DNA of 8,909 bases from an uncultured Rubellimicrobium sp. (GTDB lineage: Bacteria; Pseudomonadota; Alphaproteobacteria; Rhodobacterales; Rhodobacteraceae). The translations under genes were made by a program, and so were the position numbers. Positions 1 to 6,779 of the stretch are shown here, in pieces (the stretch's first letter is position 1; every line of letters starts with the position of its first letter). The stretch is from assembly GCA_902805995.1 (NCBI GenBank), contig CADCUU010000032.1:1-8909 (forward strand). The letters are read 5' to 3'. The notes beneath the pieces were generated by a model, which had not been told where the DNA came from, ran no database searches, and was given only the letters and a program-made list of their open reading frames with translations.

Positions 1-8
1 GCCCCCGT

Positions 9-629
9 TCACTCCTCGACTGGGACCGGCGTGGCCACAATATCCGCCGTGGCGGGGTCGCGGGGCCAGCGACGCTCGGCGGTGCCTTCGGGCCGCGGCT
101 CGCGCGGGGGGCGGCCCACGACGTCCTTGAGGTCTTCGAGGTCAATGAAGTTGTCGGCCTGCCGGCGCAGGTCGTCCGAGATCATGGGCGGCTGCGACCG
201 GATGGTCGAGCAGACGGAGACCCGGACACCCTTGCGCTGCAGCGCCTCCACGAGCGGCTTGAAGTCGCCGTCGCCGGAGAAGATCACCACGTGGTCCACA
301 TGCGCGGCGAGCTCCATGGCGTCCACGCAAAGCTCCACGTCCATGTTGCCCTTGACCTTCCGCCGGCCGAGCGAGTCAGTGTATTCCTTGGCAGGCTTGG
401 TGCGCATGGTGAAGCCGTTGTAGTTCAGCCAGTCCACCAGCGGCCGGATCGGGGAATATTCGTCGTTCTCCAAGAGGGCGGTATAGTAGAACGCGCGCAC
501 GAGCTTTCCCCGGCGCATGAACTCGGCCCGCAGCAGCTTGTAGTCGATGTCGAAGCCCAGGGCCTTGGCGGCGGCGTAAAGGTTGGAACCGTCGATGAAG
601 AGTGCCAAACGGTCGTCGCGGTAGAACAT
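9..629 (-). CDS. NYN domain (LabA/DUF88-type) putative ribonuclease
   Basis: This 206-residue protein is a NYN (PIN-like) domain protein of the LabA/DUF88 type, a family of predicted metal-dependent nucleases acting on RNA. Visible motifs are FIDGSNLY at residues 11-18 with acidic D13, GNMDVELCVDAM at 94-105 with D97 and D103, and FSGDGDFKPLV at 117-127 with D120 and D122. Together these form the acidic metal-binding cluster typical of the fold. Residues 1 to about 165 are the domain. Residues 172-206 are a low-complexity tail rich in Pro, Arg and Glu. The frame stays open upstream through the antisense of folK, but the start MFYRDDRLALF is chosen because the domain begins there and an AAAGG site lies 5 bases ahead of its ATG (635-639 on the minus strand). 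It is transcribed divergently from folK. The family assignment is secure; the substrate is unknown and nuclease activity is inferred. Confidence 0.9.
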   Translation of the reverse strand: MFYRDDRLALFIDGSNLYAAAKALGFDIDYKLLRAEFMRRGKLVRAFYYTALLENDEYSPIRPLVDWLNYNGFTMRTKPAKEYTDSLGRRKVKGNMDVELCVDAMELAAHVDHVVIFSGDGDFKPLVEALQRKGVRVSVCSTIRSQPPMISDDLRRQADNFIDLEDLKDVVGRPPREPRPEGTAERRWPRDPATADIVATPVPVEE

Positions 630-728
630 GGAATGCCTTTCTGAAATGCCTTCTCCGCCCGGTAAGCTCCGGTCGGGTCCAATGACTGCAACATAGGCGT
701 GGCAGCGAGGCGCGCAAGGGAGAGAAAC
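630..728. promoter_or_regulatory. Divergent intergenic region between NYN gene and folK
   Basis: These 99 bases separate two divergently oriented genes, so they must carry the promoter for the minus-strand NYN gene and probably one for folK. I find no convincing -35/-10 pair. On the minus strand TTGCAG (688-693) is a possible -35 element but has only a poor -10 match downstream. The call rests on gene orientation rather than on a recognised site. Confidence 0.4.
716..722 (+). promoter_or_regulatory. Ribosome binding site deciding the folK start
   Basis: AAGGGAG lies 6 bases ahead of the ATG at 729. It favours this start over the in-frame GTG at 699, which would add ten residues of unconserved basic sequence before the VALGSN motif. 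Confidence 0.7.
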
Positions 729-1298
729 ATGGCCGAACCCGTTCCCGCGCTGGTCGCGCTCGGGTCGAATATGAGCTTTGGGGGCGTCGCTCCGGCTGAT
801 GTCGTCGCCGCTGCCATGAAGGATGTGGGCGCCCTGGGCTGTGGCGCGGCGACGAGCCGGCTCTGGCGGAGCCCTGCCTGGCCTCCCGGCGGGCCCGACT
901 ACGTCAACGCCGCCATGCGGTTGGAGACGGATCTGCCTCCCGAGGCACTGCTCGCGGCGCTTCACGCCATCGAGGAACGGTGGGGAAGGGAGCGGTCCAC
1001 GCGCTGGGGTGCGCGGACGCTGGACCTCGACCTGCTGGCGTTGGGGGACGACGTGCGACCCGATGCCGCGACGCAAACGGTCTGGCGCAACCTTTCGCCC
1101 GACCGGCAGGGGCAGGAGGCGCCCGACCAACTGATCCTGCCCCATCCGCGGATCCAGGACCGTGCCTTCGTGCTGGCCCCGCTGGCCGAAGTGGCCCCCG
1201 ACTGGCGCCACCCCTTGATCGGCCGCACGGTGCAGGACATGCTGGACGCGTTGCTGCCCGACGCGCTTCAAGGGATGGCGCCGCTGGCCAAGGGCTAG
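729..1298 (+). CDS. folK: 2-amino-4-hydroxy-6-hydroxymethyldihydropteridine pyrophosphokinase (HPPK)
   Basis: FolK transfers pyrophosphate from ATP to 6-hydroxymethyl-7,8-dihydropterin, the step before dihydropteroate synthase in cytosolic folate synthesis. The 189-residue protein shows the family landmarks in order: VALGSN (residues 9-14), RWGARTLDLDLL (92-103) with the two metal-binding aspartates D99 and D101, LPHPR (137-141) and RAFVLAPLAE (145-154). About 35 residues between TLDLDLL and LPHPR form a longer linker than in E. coli FolK; I recall similar linkers in Rhodobacteraceae versions. The ATG at 729 has a good ribosome binding site. The gene is divergent from the NYN gene and 113 bases upstream of rpoZ. 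No folP or folB is visible in the window, so folate genes are not clustered here. Confidence 0.95.
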   Translation: MAEPVPALVALGSNMSFGGVAPADVVAAAMKDVGALGCGAATSRLWRSPAWPPGGPDYVNAAMRLETDLPPEALLAALHAIEERWGRERSTRWGARTLDLDLLALGDDVRPDAATQTVWRNLSPDRQGQEAPDQLILPHPRIQDRAFVLAPLAEVAPDWRHPLIGRTVQDMLDALLPDALQGMAPLAKG

Positions 1299-1312
1299 AG
1301 GAGCTTTGGCGC

Positions 1313-1340
1313 TTGTCAACGGCGCGGCGAGGGGTTACCT
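1313..1340 (+). promoter_or_regulatory. Candidate sigma-70 promoter for rpoZ and downstream genes
   Basis: TTGTCA at 1313-1318, preceded by C as is common in alphaproteobacterial -35 boxes, is followed after 16 bases by TTACCT at 1335-1340, a weak -10 match. It lies about 70 bases ahead of the rpoZ start, just after the folK stop codon. The -35 match is good and the -10 is poor, so this is a suggestion from pattern only. Confidence 0.35.
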
Positions 1341-1411
1341 GAGGAGCTTCCCAAGCCGGACCGCCGGACGATATGGCGTGCCCGGCAAGACCCATTCAGG
1401 GGAGTGCTCTC

Positions 1412-1765
1412 ATGGCCCGCGTGACCGTCGAGGATTGCGTCGACAAGGTTCCCAACCGCTTCGAGCTCGTCATGCTCGCCGCTCACCGCGCGCGTGAGCT
1501 CGCCTCCGGGGCGCAGCTCACCGTGGCGCGCGACGACGACAAGAACCCCGTCGTGGCGCTGCGCGAGATCGCCGATGAGACGCAGCAAGCCGACGGCCTG
1601 CGCGAGCGTATGATCGCCGCCAACCAGACCCAGATCGAGGTCGACGAGCCCGAGGAAGACGCCATGGCGCTCCTCATGGGCGCTGAGATGGACCGCCCCG
1701 TTCAGGACGACATGAGCGAGGAGCGGATGCTCCGCGCCCTCATGGAGGCGCAGGGGCCGCGCTGA
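1412..1765 (+). CDS. rpoZ: DNA-directed RNA polymerase omega subunit
   Basis: Omega is the smallest core subunit of RNA polymerase. It binds the beta-prime C-terminus, aids assembly and, in E. coli, forms part of a ppGpp-binding site. The 117-residue protein begins [20 protein letters not shown], contains the conserved segment [15 protein letters not shown] (residues 16-30) and has [10 protein letters not shown] (45-54) before a variable acidic tail. The N-terminal MAR motif has been linked to ppGpp responsiveness of omega. The ATG at 1412 follows AGGGGAG (1398-1404) by 7 bases. The in-frame upstream extension from 1373 adds unconserved sequence and is rejected. The length matches alphaproteobacterial omega, which is longer than the E. 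coli protein. It lies 31 bases ahead of the (p)ppGpp enzyme gene and is very probably cotranscribed with it. Confidence 0.96.
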   Translation: MARVTVEDCVDKVPNRFELVMLAAHRARELASGAQLTVARDDDKNPVVALREIADETQQADGLRERMIAANQTQIEVDEPEEDAMALLMGAEMDRPVQDDMSEERMLRALMEAQGPR

Positions 1766-1785
1766 ACCTTCGGGTCCCGGCCGGC

Positions 1786-1791
1786 GGAGGG
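1786..1791 (+). promoter_or_regulatory. Ribosome binding site deciding the RelA/SpoT start
   Basis: GGAGGG lies 5 bases before the ATG at 1797 but only 2 bases before the GTG at 1794. The two starts are adjacent codons. Spacing favours the ATG, which removes one methionine from the longest reading. Confidence 0.6.
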
Positions 1792-1796
1792 ACGTG

Positions 1797-3977
1797 ATGC
1801 AGGATCAGGCCATTCTTATGCCGGCGGGGGGCGTGGCCCTTGCCACGCCCGACGATCTCGTGGCCCTGGTGCGGGCCTACAACCCCCGAAGCAGCGAGGC
1901 ACTGATCCGCAAGGCTTGGGCCTTCGGCTCCGCCATGCACGAGGGGCAGGTCCGCAAGAGTGGGGAGCCCTACTTCACGCATCCTGTCGCGGTGGCCAAG
2001 ATCCTCTGCGAGCAGCAGATGGACGACGCCACGATCGTCACCGCCCTGCTGCACGACACCGTCGAGGACACCAAGGCCAGCCGCGCCCAGATCGAGCGCG
2101 AGTTCGGCCCCGAGATCGCCGAGCTGGTCGAGGGCGTCACCAACCTTACCAAGATGCAGATCCGGTCGGACGAGACGCGTCAGGCCGAGAATTTCCGGAA
2201 GCTCTTCATGGCGACGTCGCGCGATCTGCGCGTGACGCTTGTCAAGCTCGCCGACCGCTTGCACAACATGCGGACAATCAGGTCCATGTCTCCCGAGAAG
2301 CAGGCCCAGAAGGCCCGCGAGACGATGGACATCTACGCGCCTCTCGCCGGGCGCATGGGCATGCAATGGATGCGCGAGGAGCTGGAGGACCTTTCCTTCA
2401 AGGTCCTGATGCCCGAGGCGCGCCAGTCGGTGATCCGCCGCTTCATCACGTTGCAGGATGAGGCCGACACCGTCATCCGCAAGATCGTGGAGGATATCCG
2501 CGACCTCCTGACCAAGGAGGGAGTCGAGGCCTCCGTCACCGGGCGCGCCAAGAAGCCTTACTCGATTTGGCGCAAGCTCCAGACCAAGGACCAGGCCTTC
2601 TCGCGGCTGTCGGACATCTATGGCTTCCGGATCATCTGCCGGACCGCCGCGGACTGCTACCGCATCCTGGGCGTGACCCATCAGCGCTGGCGCGCCGTGC
2701 CCGGCCGCTTCAAGGACTACATCAGCCAGCCCAAGTCGAACGGCTACCGCTCCATCCACACGACGGTGGCGGGCCGCGACGGCAAGCAGGTCGAGATCCA
2801 GATCCGCACTCAGGAGATGCACGAGGTCGCCGAGTCCGGCGTGGCCGCCCACTGGTCGTACAAGGACGGCGTCCGGAGCGAGAACCGCTTCGCCGTCGAT
2901 CCCGTTCGCTGGATCGCCCAAATGACCGAGCGGTTCGAGGGCGGGGAGGACCACGGCGAGTTCCTCGAAGCCGTAAAGCTGGAGATGTACCAGGATCAGG
3001 TTTTCTGCTTCACGCCAAAGGGTCACGTCATCCCGCTGCCGCGCGGCGCCACGCCCATCGACTTCGCTTATGCGATCCACACCCGGATCGGCCATGCCTG
3101 CGTGGGCGCCAAGGTGGATGGCGTGCGCGTGCCGCTCTACACGCGTCTGCGCAACGGCCAGATGGTCGAGGTCATCACCGCCGAGGGGCAGACCCCGCAG
3201 GCCACCTGGATCGGCATTGCCGTCACGGGCCGCGCCAAATCCGCCATCCGCCGGGCGCTCCGCGAGGAGGACCGAGAGCGGTTCATCAAGCTCGGCGCCG
3301 AACTGGCCCGCGTGGCCTTCGAGAACATCGGCAAGAAGTCCACCGACAAGGCGCTGCGCACCGCCGCCAAGGCGCTGGGCCTTGAGGATGAGGAAGACCT
3401 TCTCGCGCGGCTCGGCTCCGCCGAGATGACGGGTCGTCAGGTGGTGGGTGTCCTCTACCCCGACCTCGCGAGCCGCCCCGGCGAGGAGGTGGACGAAAAG
3501 CGCGCCGTCGTAGGCCTGTCGCCCGACCAGGGCTACCGCCGGGGGCTCTGCTGCCAGCCCGTCCCGGGCGAGCGGATCGTGGGCATCACCCATCGTGGTC
3601 AGGGCGTGATGGTCCATGCCATCGACTGCCCGGCGCTGGCCGACTACGAGGAGGAGCCGGACCGCTGGCTCGACCTCCACTGGCAGGACGGCAACCACCG
3701 CGCCGTCAACACCGTCACGTTGGAGCTTGCCATCTCCAACGGGCCGGGTGTTCTCGGGCGTATCTGCACCCTGATCGGGGAGCAGGGGGCCAATATCTCG
3801 GACCTCCAGTTCACGGATCGCAAGCCCGACTACTACCGCCTTCTGGTGGACGTGGACCTGCGCAACGCCGAGCACCTTCACCGCGTCATTACCGCCTTGG
3901 AGGCCGAGACCAACGTGAGCCAGGTGGCGCGTCATCGCGATCCGCGGCGGGCGACCCTCACGCCCCCGCGGGCCTGA
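1797..3977 (+). CDS. rsh: Bifunctional (p)ppGpp synthetase/hydrolase (long RelA/SpoT homologue)
   Basis: This 726-residue enzyme makes (p)ppGpp from ATP and GDP/GTP and also hydrolyses it, setting the level of the stringent-response alarmone. Domains in order: HD hydrolase (about 25-195), with R53, H62, H86-D87, E90-D91 and N157 matching the hydrolase residues of the Streptococcus Rel enzyme at a constant offset; synthetase (about 240-355), with D273, the RFKD motif at 304-307 and E333 in VEIQIRT; TGS domain (about 400-462); a helical segment; the conserved-cysteine region, with C585, C586, H607 and C611; and a C-terminal ACT domain (about 638-712). RFKD is the RXKD form found in bifunctional enzymes, as opposed to EXDD in synthetase-only RelA. 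Hydrolase and synthetase residues are all present, so both activities are expected. The gene sits directly after rpoZ and 4 bases before a DUF2062 gene. It is probably the only long RSH in the genome, as is usual in this group. Confidence 0.97.
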   Translation: MQDQAILMPAGGVALATPDDLVALVRAYNPRSSEALIRKAWAFGSAMHEGQVRKSGEPYFTHPVAVAKILCEQQMDDATIVTALLHDTVEDTKASRAQIEREFGPEIAELVEGVTNLTKMQIRSDETRQAENFRKLFMATSRDLRVTLVKLADRLHNMRTIRSMSPEKQAQKARETMDIYAPLAGRMGMQWMREELEDLSFKVLMPEARQSVIRRFITLQDEADTVIRKIVEDIRDLLTKEGVEASVTGRAKKPYSIWRKLQTKDQAFSRLSDIYGFRIICRTAADCYRILGVTHQRWRAVPGRFKDYISQPKSNGYRSIHTTVAGRDGKQVEIQIRTQEMHEVAESGVAAHWSYKDGVRSENRFAVDPVRWIAQMTERFEGGEDHGEFLEAVKLEMYQDQVFCFTPKGHVIPLPRGATPIDFAYAIHTRIGHACVGAKVDGVRVPLYTRLRNGQMVEVITAEGQTPQATWIGIAVTGRAKSAIRRALREEDRERFIKLGAELARVAFENIGKKSTDKALRTAAKALGLEDEEDLLARLGSAEMTGRQVVGVLYPDLASRPGEEVDEKRAVVGLSPDQGYRRGLCCQPVPGERIVGITHRGQGVMVHAIDCPALADYEEEPDRWLDLHWQDGNHRAVNTVTLELAISNGPGVLGRICTLIGEQGANISDLQFTDRKPDYYRLLVDVDLRNAEHLHRVITALEAETNVSQVARHRDPRRATLTPPRA

Positions 3978-3981
3978 GGGG

Positions 3982-4614
3982 ATGGTCTTCCGCCGACGGG
4001 ACCGGCGCAGCCCGTGGCGGCTCGTGGCCGAGGCGGTCTATCCGCGCGGCGGCTGGGGACGGGCGCTCGAATACATCAAGCACCGGCTGCGGCGGCTACC
4101 CGACAGCCCCGAGAAGATCGGGCGCGGCATCGCCGCGGGCGTCTTGATCAGCTTCACGCCCTTCTACGGCTTTCACTTCCTGGGCGGGCTCCTCATCGCC
4201 TGGGCGATCCGGGGCAACTTCATCGCCTCCATGATCGGGACTTTCGCGAACAACTTCCTGACGCTCGTGCCGATCAGCGCCATGGCGGTAGGCCTGGGCT
4301 ACTGGATGCTTGGGATGGAGCTGCAGCAAGGGATGGTCGAAGGACTGGGCCATGCCTTTGGCGAGGCATGGAATGACCTGTGGCACAACTTCTGGGCTCT
4401 CTTCGGTCCGGAGCGCATGGAATGGGGCGGCTTGCGGGACTTCTTCCGCGACGTGTTCTGGCCTTATCTGGTCGGCGGACTGGGGCCCGGCCTTCTGGCG
4501 GCGCTGGCATCCTACTGGGTCACGGTGCCCTTGGTGCGCGCGTATCAGGCCGCGCGGCGCAAGGCGCTGGAGGAGCGGCTCGCGGAGCGGCTGAAACCCC
4601 CTGGCGGCGGCTGA
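3982..4614 (+). CDS. DUF2062 domain integral membrane protein
   Basis: This 210-residue protein belongs to the DUF2062 family of uncharacterised inner-membrane proteins. The family hallmark is visible at residues 46-92: [20 protein letters not shown] followed by a second hydrophobic segment, with the usual NP motif replaced by NN (90-91). A cytoplasmic, Arg-rich N-terminus (RRRDRR at 4-9, PRGGW at 21-25) precedes about three hydrophobic stretches (roughly 47-75, 82-110 and 160-186). A charged C-terminal tail follows ([16 protein letters not shown]). The start lies 4 bases after the RelA/SpoT stop, and the purine run GAGGGG directly abuts the ATG, too close for a normal ribosome binding site. 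Translation probably depends on reinitiation by ribosomes finishing the upstream gene. No other ATG or GTG start nearby is better supported. Function is unknown. Confidence 0.88.
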   Translation: MVFRRRDRRSPWRLVAEAVYPRGGWGRALEYIKHRLRRLPDSPEKIGRGIAAGVLISFTPFYGFHFLGGLLIAWAIRGNFIASMIGTFANNFLTLVPISAMAVGLGYWMLGMELQQGMVEGLGHAFGEAWNDLWHNFWALFGPERMEWGGLRDFFRDVFWPYLVGGLGPGLLAALASYWVTVPLVRAYQAARRKALEERLAERLKPPGGG

Positions 4615-4660
4615 GGGGGCCGCTAGGCTGGGGCACGGCGATCACGGAAGGGAGACGGCG

Positions 4661-5410
4661 ATGGAGGGCAGGCTCAGGCTCGGGGTCAACATCGACCATG
4701 TGGCGACGGTGCGGAACGCGCGGGGGACCGCCTTTCCCGATCCGGTGCGCGCCGCGCTGATCGCCGAAGCCGCGGGCGCGGACGGCATCACCGCCCATCT
4801 GCGCGAGGACCGGCGCCATATCGGCGACCGCGACATCGAACGGCTGATGGAGGCGCTCACCAAGCCTCTCAACTTCGAGATGGCCATGACCGAGGAGATG
4901 CAGGCCATCGCGCTCCGCCACCGCCCCCATGCCGTCTGCATCGTCCCCGAGCGGCGGGAGGAACGGACGACCGAAGGCGGCCTGAACGTCGCGCAGGACG
5001 AGAACCGTGTGGCCGACTTCATCGCCCCGTTGCGAGAGGCGGGTTGCCGCGTGTCGCTGTTCATCGGAGCCGACCCCGCGCAGGTGGACTCCGCCGCCCG
5101 CATCGGCGCTGCCGTGGTCGAGATCCACACCGGCGCCTTCTGCGACGCCCACCACGAGAACCACCCGGAGGCGCGCGACACGGAGCTGGCCCGCATCCGT
5201 GATGCGGCCACGCTTGCCCATTCCCTGGGGCTGGAGGTCCATGCCGGTCACGGCATCACCTACGAGACGGTCGCCCCCATCGCCGCGATCCCGGAGATGC
5301 AGGAACTCAACATCGGCCACTTCCTGATCGGAGAGGCGATCATGCAGGGCCTCGCCCCCGCGATATCCGAGATGCGGCGACGGATGGACGCCGCGCGAGA
5401 GGCCGTCTGA
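4661..5410 (+). CDS. pdxJ: Pyridoxine 5'-phosphate synthase
   Basis: PdxJ condenses 1-deoxy-D-xylulose 5-phosphate with 3-amino-2-oxopropyl phosphate to give pyridoxine 5'-phosphate, the ring-closing step of the DXP-dependent vitamin B6 pathway in the cytosol. The 249-residue TIM-barrel protein is of typical length and shows [16 protein letters not shown] (residues 7-22), [14 protein letters not shown] (41-54) with H46, NFEMA (71-75) with catalytic-type E73, [12 protein letters not shown] (98-109), VEIHTG (153-158) with E154, AGHGI (195-199) with H197, and NIGHFLIGE (217-225). These correspond to the key His/Glu residues of E. coli PdxJ. The ATG at 4661 follows GGAAGGGAG by 6 bases. It lies 46 bases after the DUF2062 gene and 23 bases before a secreted-protein gene. 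Confidence 0.97.
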   Translation: MEGRLRLGVNIDHVATVRNARGTAFPDPVRAALIAEAAGADGITAHLREDRRHIGDRDIERLMEALTKPLNFEMAMTEEMQAIALRHRPHAVCIVPERREERTTEGGLNVAQDENRVADFIAPLREAGCRVSLFIGADPAQVDSAARIGAAVVEIHTGAFCDAHHENHPEARDTELARIRDAATLAHSLGLEVHAGHGITYETVAPIAAIPEMQELNIGHFLIGEAIMQGLAPAISEMRRRMDAAREAV

Positions 5411-5433
5411 TACCCGCAACGCGGAGCGACTCC

Positions 5434-5946
5434 ATGCGTCCTGTCTTGTCCGTTATTCTCTGCCTCGTGGCCGCCCCGGCCTTCGCCCAGCAGGTGGCCG
5501 ACTGCGCCGAGCCGCCCGCCGTCACCGCGCTCGTGGAGCCCTGGGAGGAAGCCTCCGCCACCCTGGGCGCGGGTGCGATCCGGCTCGCGCTTCTCCAGGA
5601 CGGTCCGGAGGGGGAGGTGAGCCTCCTCGTCCTGACCCTGCCTCCGGTGGAGGAGCCCGCTCCCGGAGAAGAGACTGAACCCGAAGCCGCCGTGCCCCCT
5701 CCGCCGCCCGAGCGCCGCTGCCGGATCGTCACCGAAGACGGCTCGGGCTTCGCCGTTCTCGATGTCGCGGGCAAGATCGAGGAAGACCCGGAGGCCGGCA
5801 CCCTGACGGCACGCCTCTCCGCCCTGCGCTTCATCCCCGAATCAAGCGAGTTGGAGGAGGTCACGCTGGTCCTGACCTTCGGCGTCGCCGACGACTCTCT
5901 TGCCGCTGCGATCGAGACCCTCGAAGTCGAGGTGGCGGCCCCTTAG
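5434..5946 (+). CDS. Small exported protein of unknown function
   Basis: I do not recognise a family for this 170-residue protein. It starts with a clear Sec signal peptide (MRPVLSVILCLVAAPAFA, residues 1-18, cleavage expected after AFA), giving a mature acidic protein of about 152 residues located in the periplasm or outside the cell. It has no lipobox. The mature part has two cysteines (C24 and C96) that could form a disulfide. A disordered Pro/Glu-rich insert (about 70-93, ending in a run of five prolines) separates two beta-rich segments: about 45-70, and 96-168, which contains FAVLDVAGKI and EEVTLVLTFG. GGAG lies 7 bases ahead of the ATG. It sits 23 bases after pdxJ on the same strand and is probably cotranscribed. 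The reading frame has the same GC bias as its neighbours, which supports it being a real gene. Confidence 0.75.
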   Translation: MRPVLSVILCLVAAPAFAQQVADCAEPPAVTALVEPWEEASATLGAGAIRLALLQDGPEGEVSLLVLTLPPVEEPAPGEETEPEAAVPPPPPERRCRIVTEDGSGFAVLDVAGKIEEDPEAGTLTARLSALRFIPESSELEEVTLVLTFGVADDSLAAAIETLEVEVAAP

Positions 5947-6030
5947 GTCAAGGCGCGTCACGGCGGGGCGCTGCGAGTCCGGCCTGGGGTGAGTTGGAGG
6001 ACGCGCGCAGGGCGACCGACCGCCGACCAA

Positions 6031-6066
6031 GGTGCCGGAACGCAGGCCCAAACCCCGTCCGGCACC
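6031..6066. repeat. 9-bp perfect inverted repeat upstream of acpS
   Basis: GGTGCCGGA at 6031-6039 and its exact reverse complement TCCGGCACC at 6058-6066 flank an 18-base loop. Two mismatched bases on each side are followed by a further CC/GG pair. No T-run follows, so it is not a typical intrinsic terminator of the upstream gene. It could be an RNA hairpin or a two-fold operator. Confidence 0.6.
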
Positions 6067-6196
6067 AAGGGCTCTGTCCGCGCCACTCTGCCGCGTCCTT
6101 GCGCTGGCAGCGCCCTAGGGCTTGCGCTAGGTCGCCGGGCAAGAAAGCGCCTCCAAGGAACCCCATGCCCCACGCCCCCATGACCCACCTGCGCCC

Positions 6197-6203
6197 AAGG
6201 AGG
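6197..6203 (+). promoter_or_regulatory. Strong ribosome binding site for the GTG start of acpS
   Basis: AAGGAGG is a near-perfect Shine-Dalgarno sequence 5 bases before the GTG at 6209. It fixes the non-ATG start of acpS. Confidence 0.85.
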
Positions 6204-6208
6204 CTCGC

Positions 6209-6610
6209 GTGATCCTCGGGATCGGCAGCGACCTATGCAACATCGAGCGGATCGAGGGGTCGCTCGCGCGCTTCGGCGATCGCTTCCGCCATCGCGTGTT
6301 CACGGAGACGGAGCTTCGCAAGGCCGCCTCCCGCCATGGCGAGGCCGCGACGCTGGCCAAGCGCTGGGCTGCCAAGGAGGCCTGTTCCAAGGCGTTGGGC
6401 ACGGGGCTGCGCATGGGTATCTCCTGGCGCGACATGGCGGTGTCGAACCTGCGGACCGGCCAGCCGGTCATGGCGGTCACGGGCTGGGCGGCGGAGCGGC
6501 TCGCCTCCATGACCCCGCCGGGGCACGAGGCCCTGATCCACGTCACGCTGACCGACGATCACCCCTGGGCGCAGGCCTTTGTGGTCATTGAGGCGCGCCC
6601 CCTGGGCTAG
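6209..6610 (+). CDS. acpS: Holo-[acyl-carrier-protein] synthase
   Basis: AcpS transfers the 4'-phosphopantetheine arm of coenzyme A to a serine of apo acyl carrier protein, activating fatty-acid synthesis in the cytosol. The 133-residue protein has the family length and both signature motifs: [15 protein letters not shown] (residues 2-16) with metal ligand D8, and [17 protein letters not shown] (50-66) with metal ligand E57. FTETEL (31-36) and the C-terminal FVVIEA strand also fit. The start is GTG at 6209, supported by an AAGGAGG site and by the motif beginning at residue 2. It lies 169 bases upstream of lepB. The pdxJ-acpS-lepB-rnc order is a common arrangement in proteobacteria. Confidence 0.96.
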   Translation: MILGIGSDLCNIERIEGSLARFGDRFRHRVFTETELRKAASRHGEAATLAKRWAAKEACSKALGTGLRMGISWRDMAVSNLRTGQPVMAVTGWAAERLASMTPPGHEALIHVTLTDDHPWAQAFVVIEARPLG

Positions 6611-6616
6611 GCCGTC

Positions 6617-6676
6617 GGTCGGGACCCGGCAAAGGCCAATGCGGCGCCACTCCCCGACCCCAGGCGCCTCTGGCGC
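6617..6676 (+). terminator. Possible hairpins after acpS
   Basis: Just after the acpS stop codon GGTCGGG (6617-6623) can pair with CCCGACC (6653-6659). Next to it GCGCC (6664-6668) and GGCGC (6672-6676) form a tight stem with a three-base loop. Only a short pyrimidine stretch, TCTC, follows and there is no T-run. This is a weak terminator or attenuator candidate. Confidence 0.25.
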
Positions 6677-6718
6677 TCTCGTGATGGCCTGCCCGCTGCG
6701 GCGCGTGGCCTGTCCGGG

Positions 6719-6724
6719 TTGACT
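6719..6724 (+). promoter_or_regulatory. Possible -35 element ahead of lepB
   Basis: TTGACT is a five-of-six match to the sigma-70 -35 box, about 55 bases before the lepB ATG. No good -10 box is visible 16-18 bases downstream, so the call is tentative. Confidence 0.2.
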
Positions 6725-6779
6725 TGGGGTCCCTTGGCGGTCAGGAAGCGGGGATGCGCAGGGGCAGGAGCGGCGGCTG

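Larger units (their letters stand above)
5947..6208. other. 262-base non-coding gap upstream of acpS
   Basis: This is the longest gap in the window. Short open frames cross it, but none has a credible start or recognisable sequence. It contains an inverted repeat at 6031-6066, a shorter arm pair GGCGACC/GGTCGCC flanking it, and two copies of TTGCGCT shortly before acpS. No promoter is recognisable. It may hold the acpS promoter or a structured untranslated region. Confidence 0.5.

Noticed and set aside
630..1319. N-terminal extension of the NYN frame by 230 codons across folK
   Set aside because: It is antisense to folK, has no conserved sequence, and the ATG at 627-629 has its own ribosome binding site and begins right at the domain.
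1740..3935. A 731-codon open frame antisense to the (p)ppGpp enzyme
   Set aside because: Its length follows from the strong third-position GC bias of the real gene, which removes stop codons from an opposite-strand frame. The translation has no recognisable domains, while the plus-strand protein is fully conserved.
5989..6212. Small plus-strand frames of 64-72 codons in the gap before acpS
   Set aside because: They use TTG or weakly placed starts, have Arg/Pro-rich composition typical of non-coding GC-rich DNA, and one overlaps the acpS ribosome binding site and start codon.
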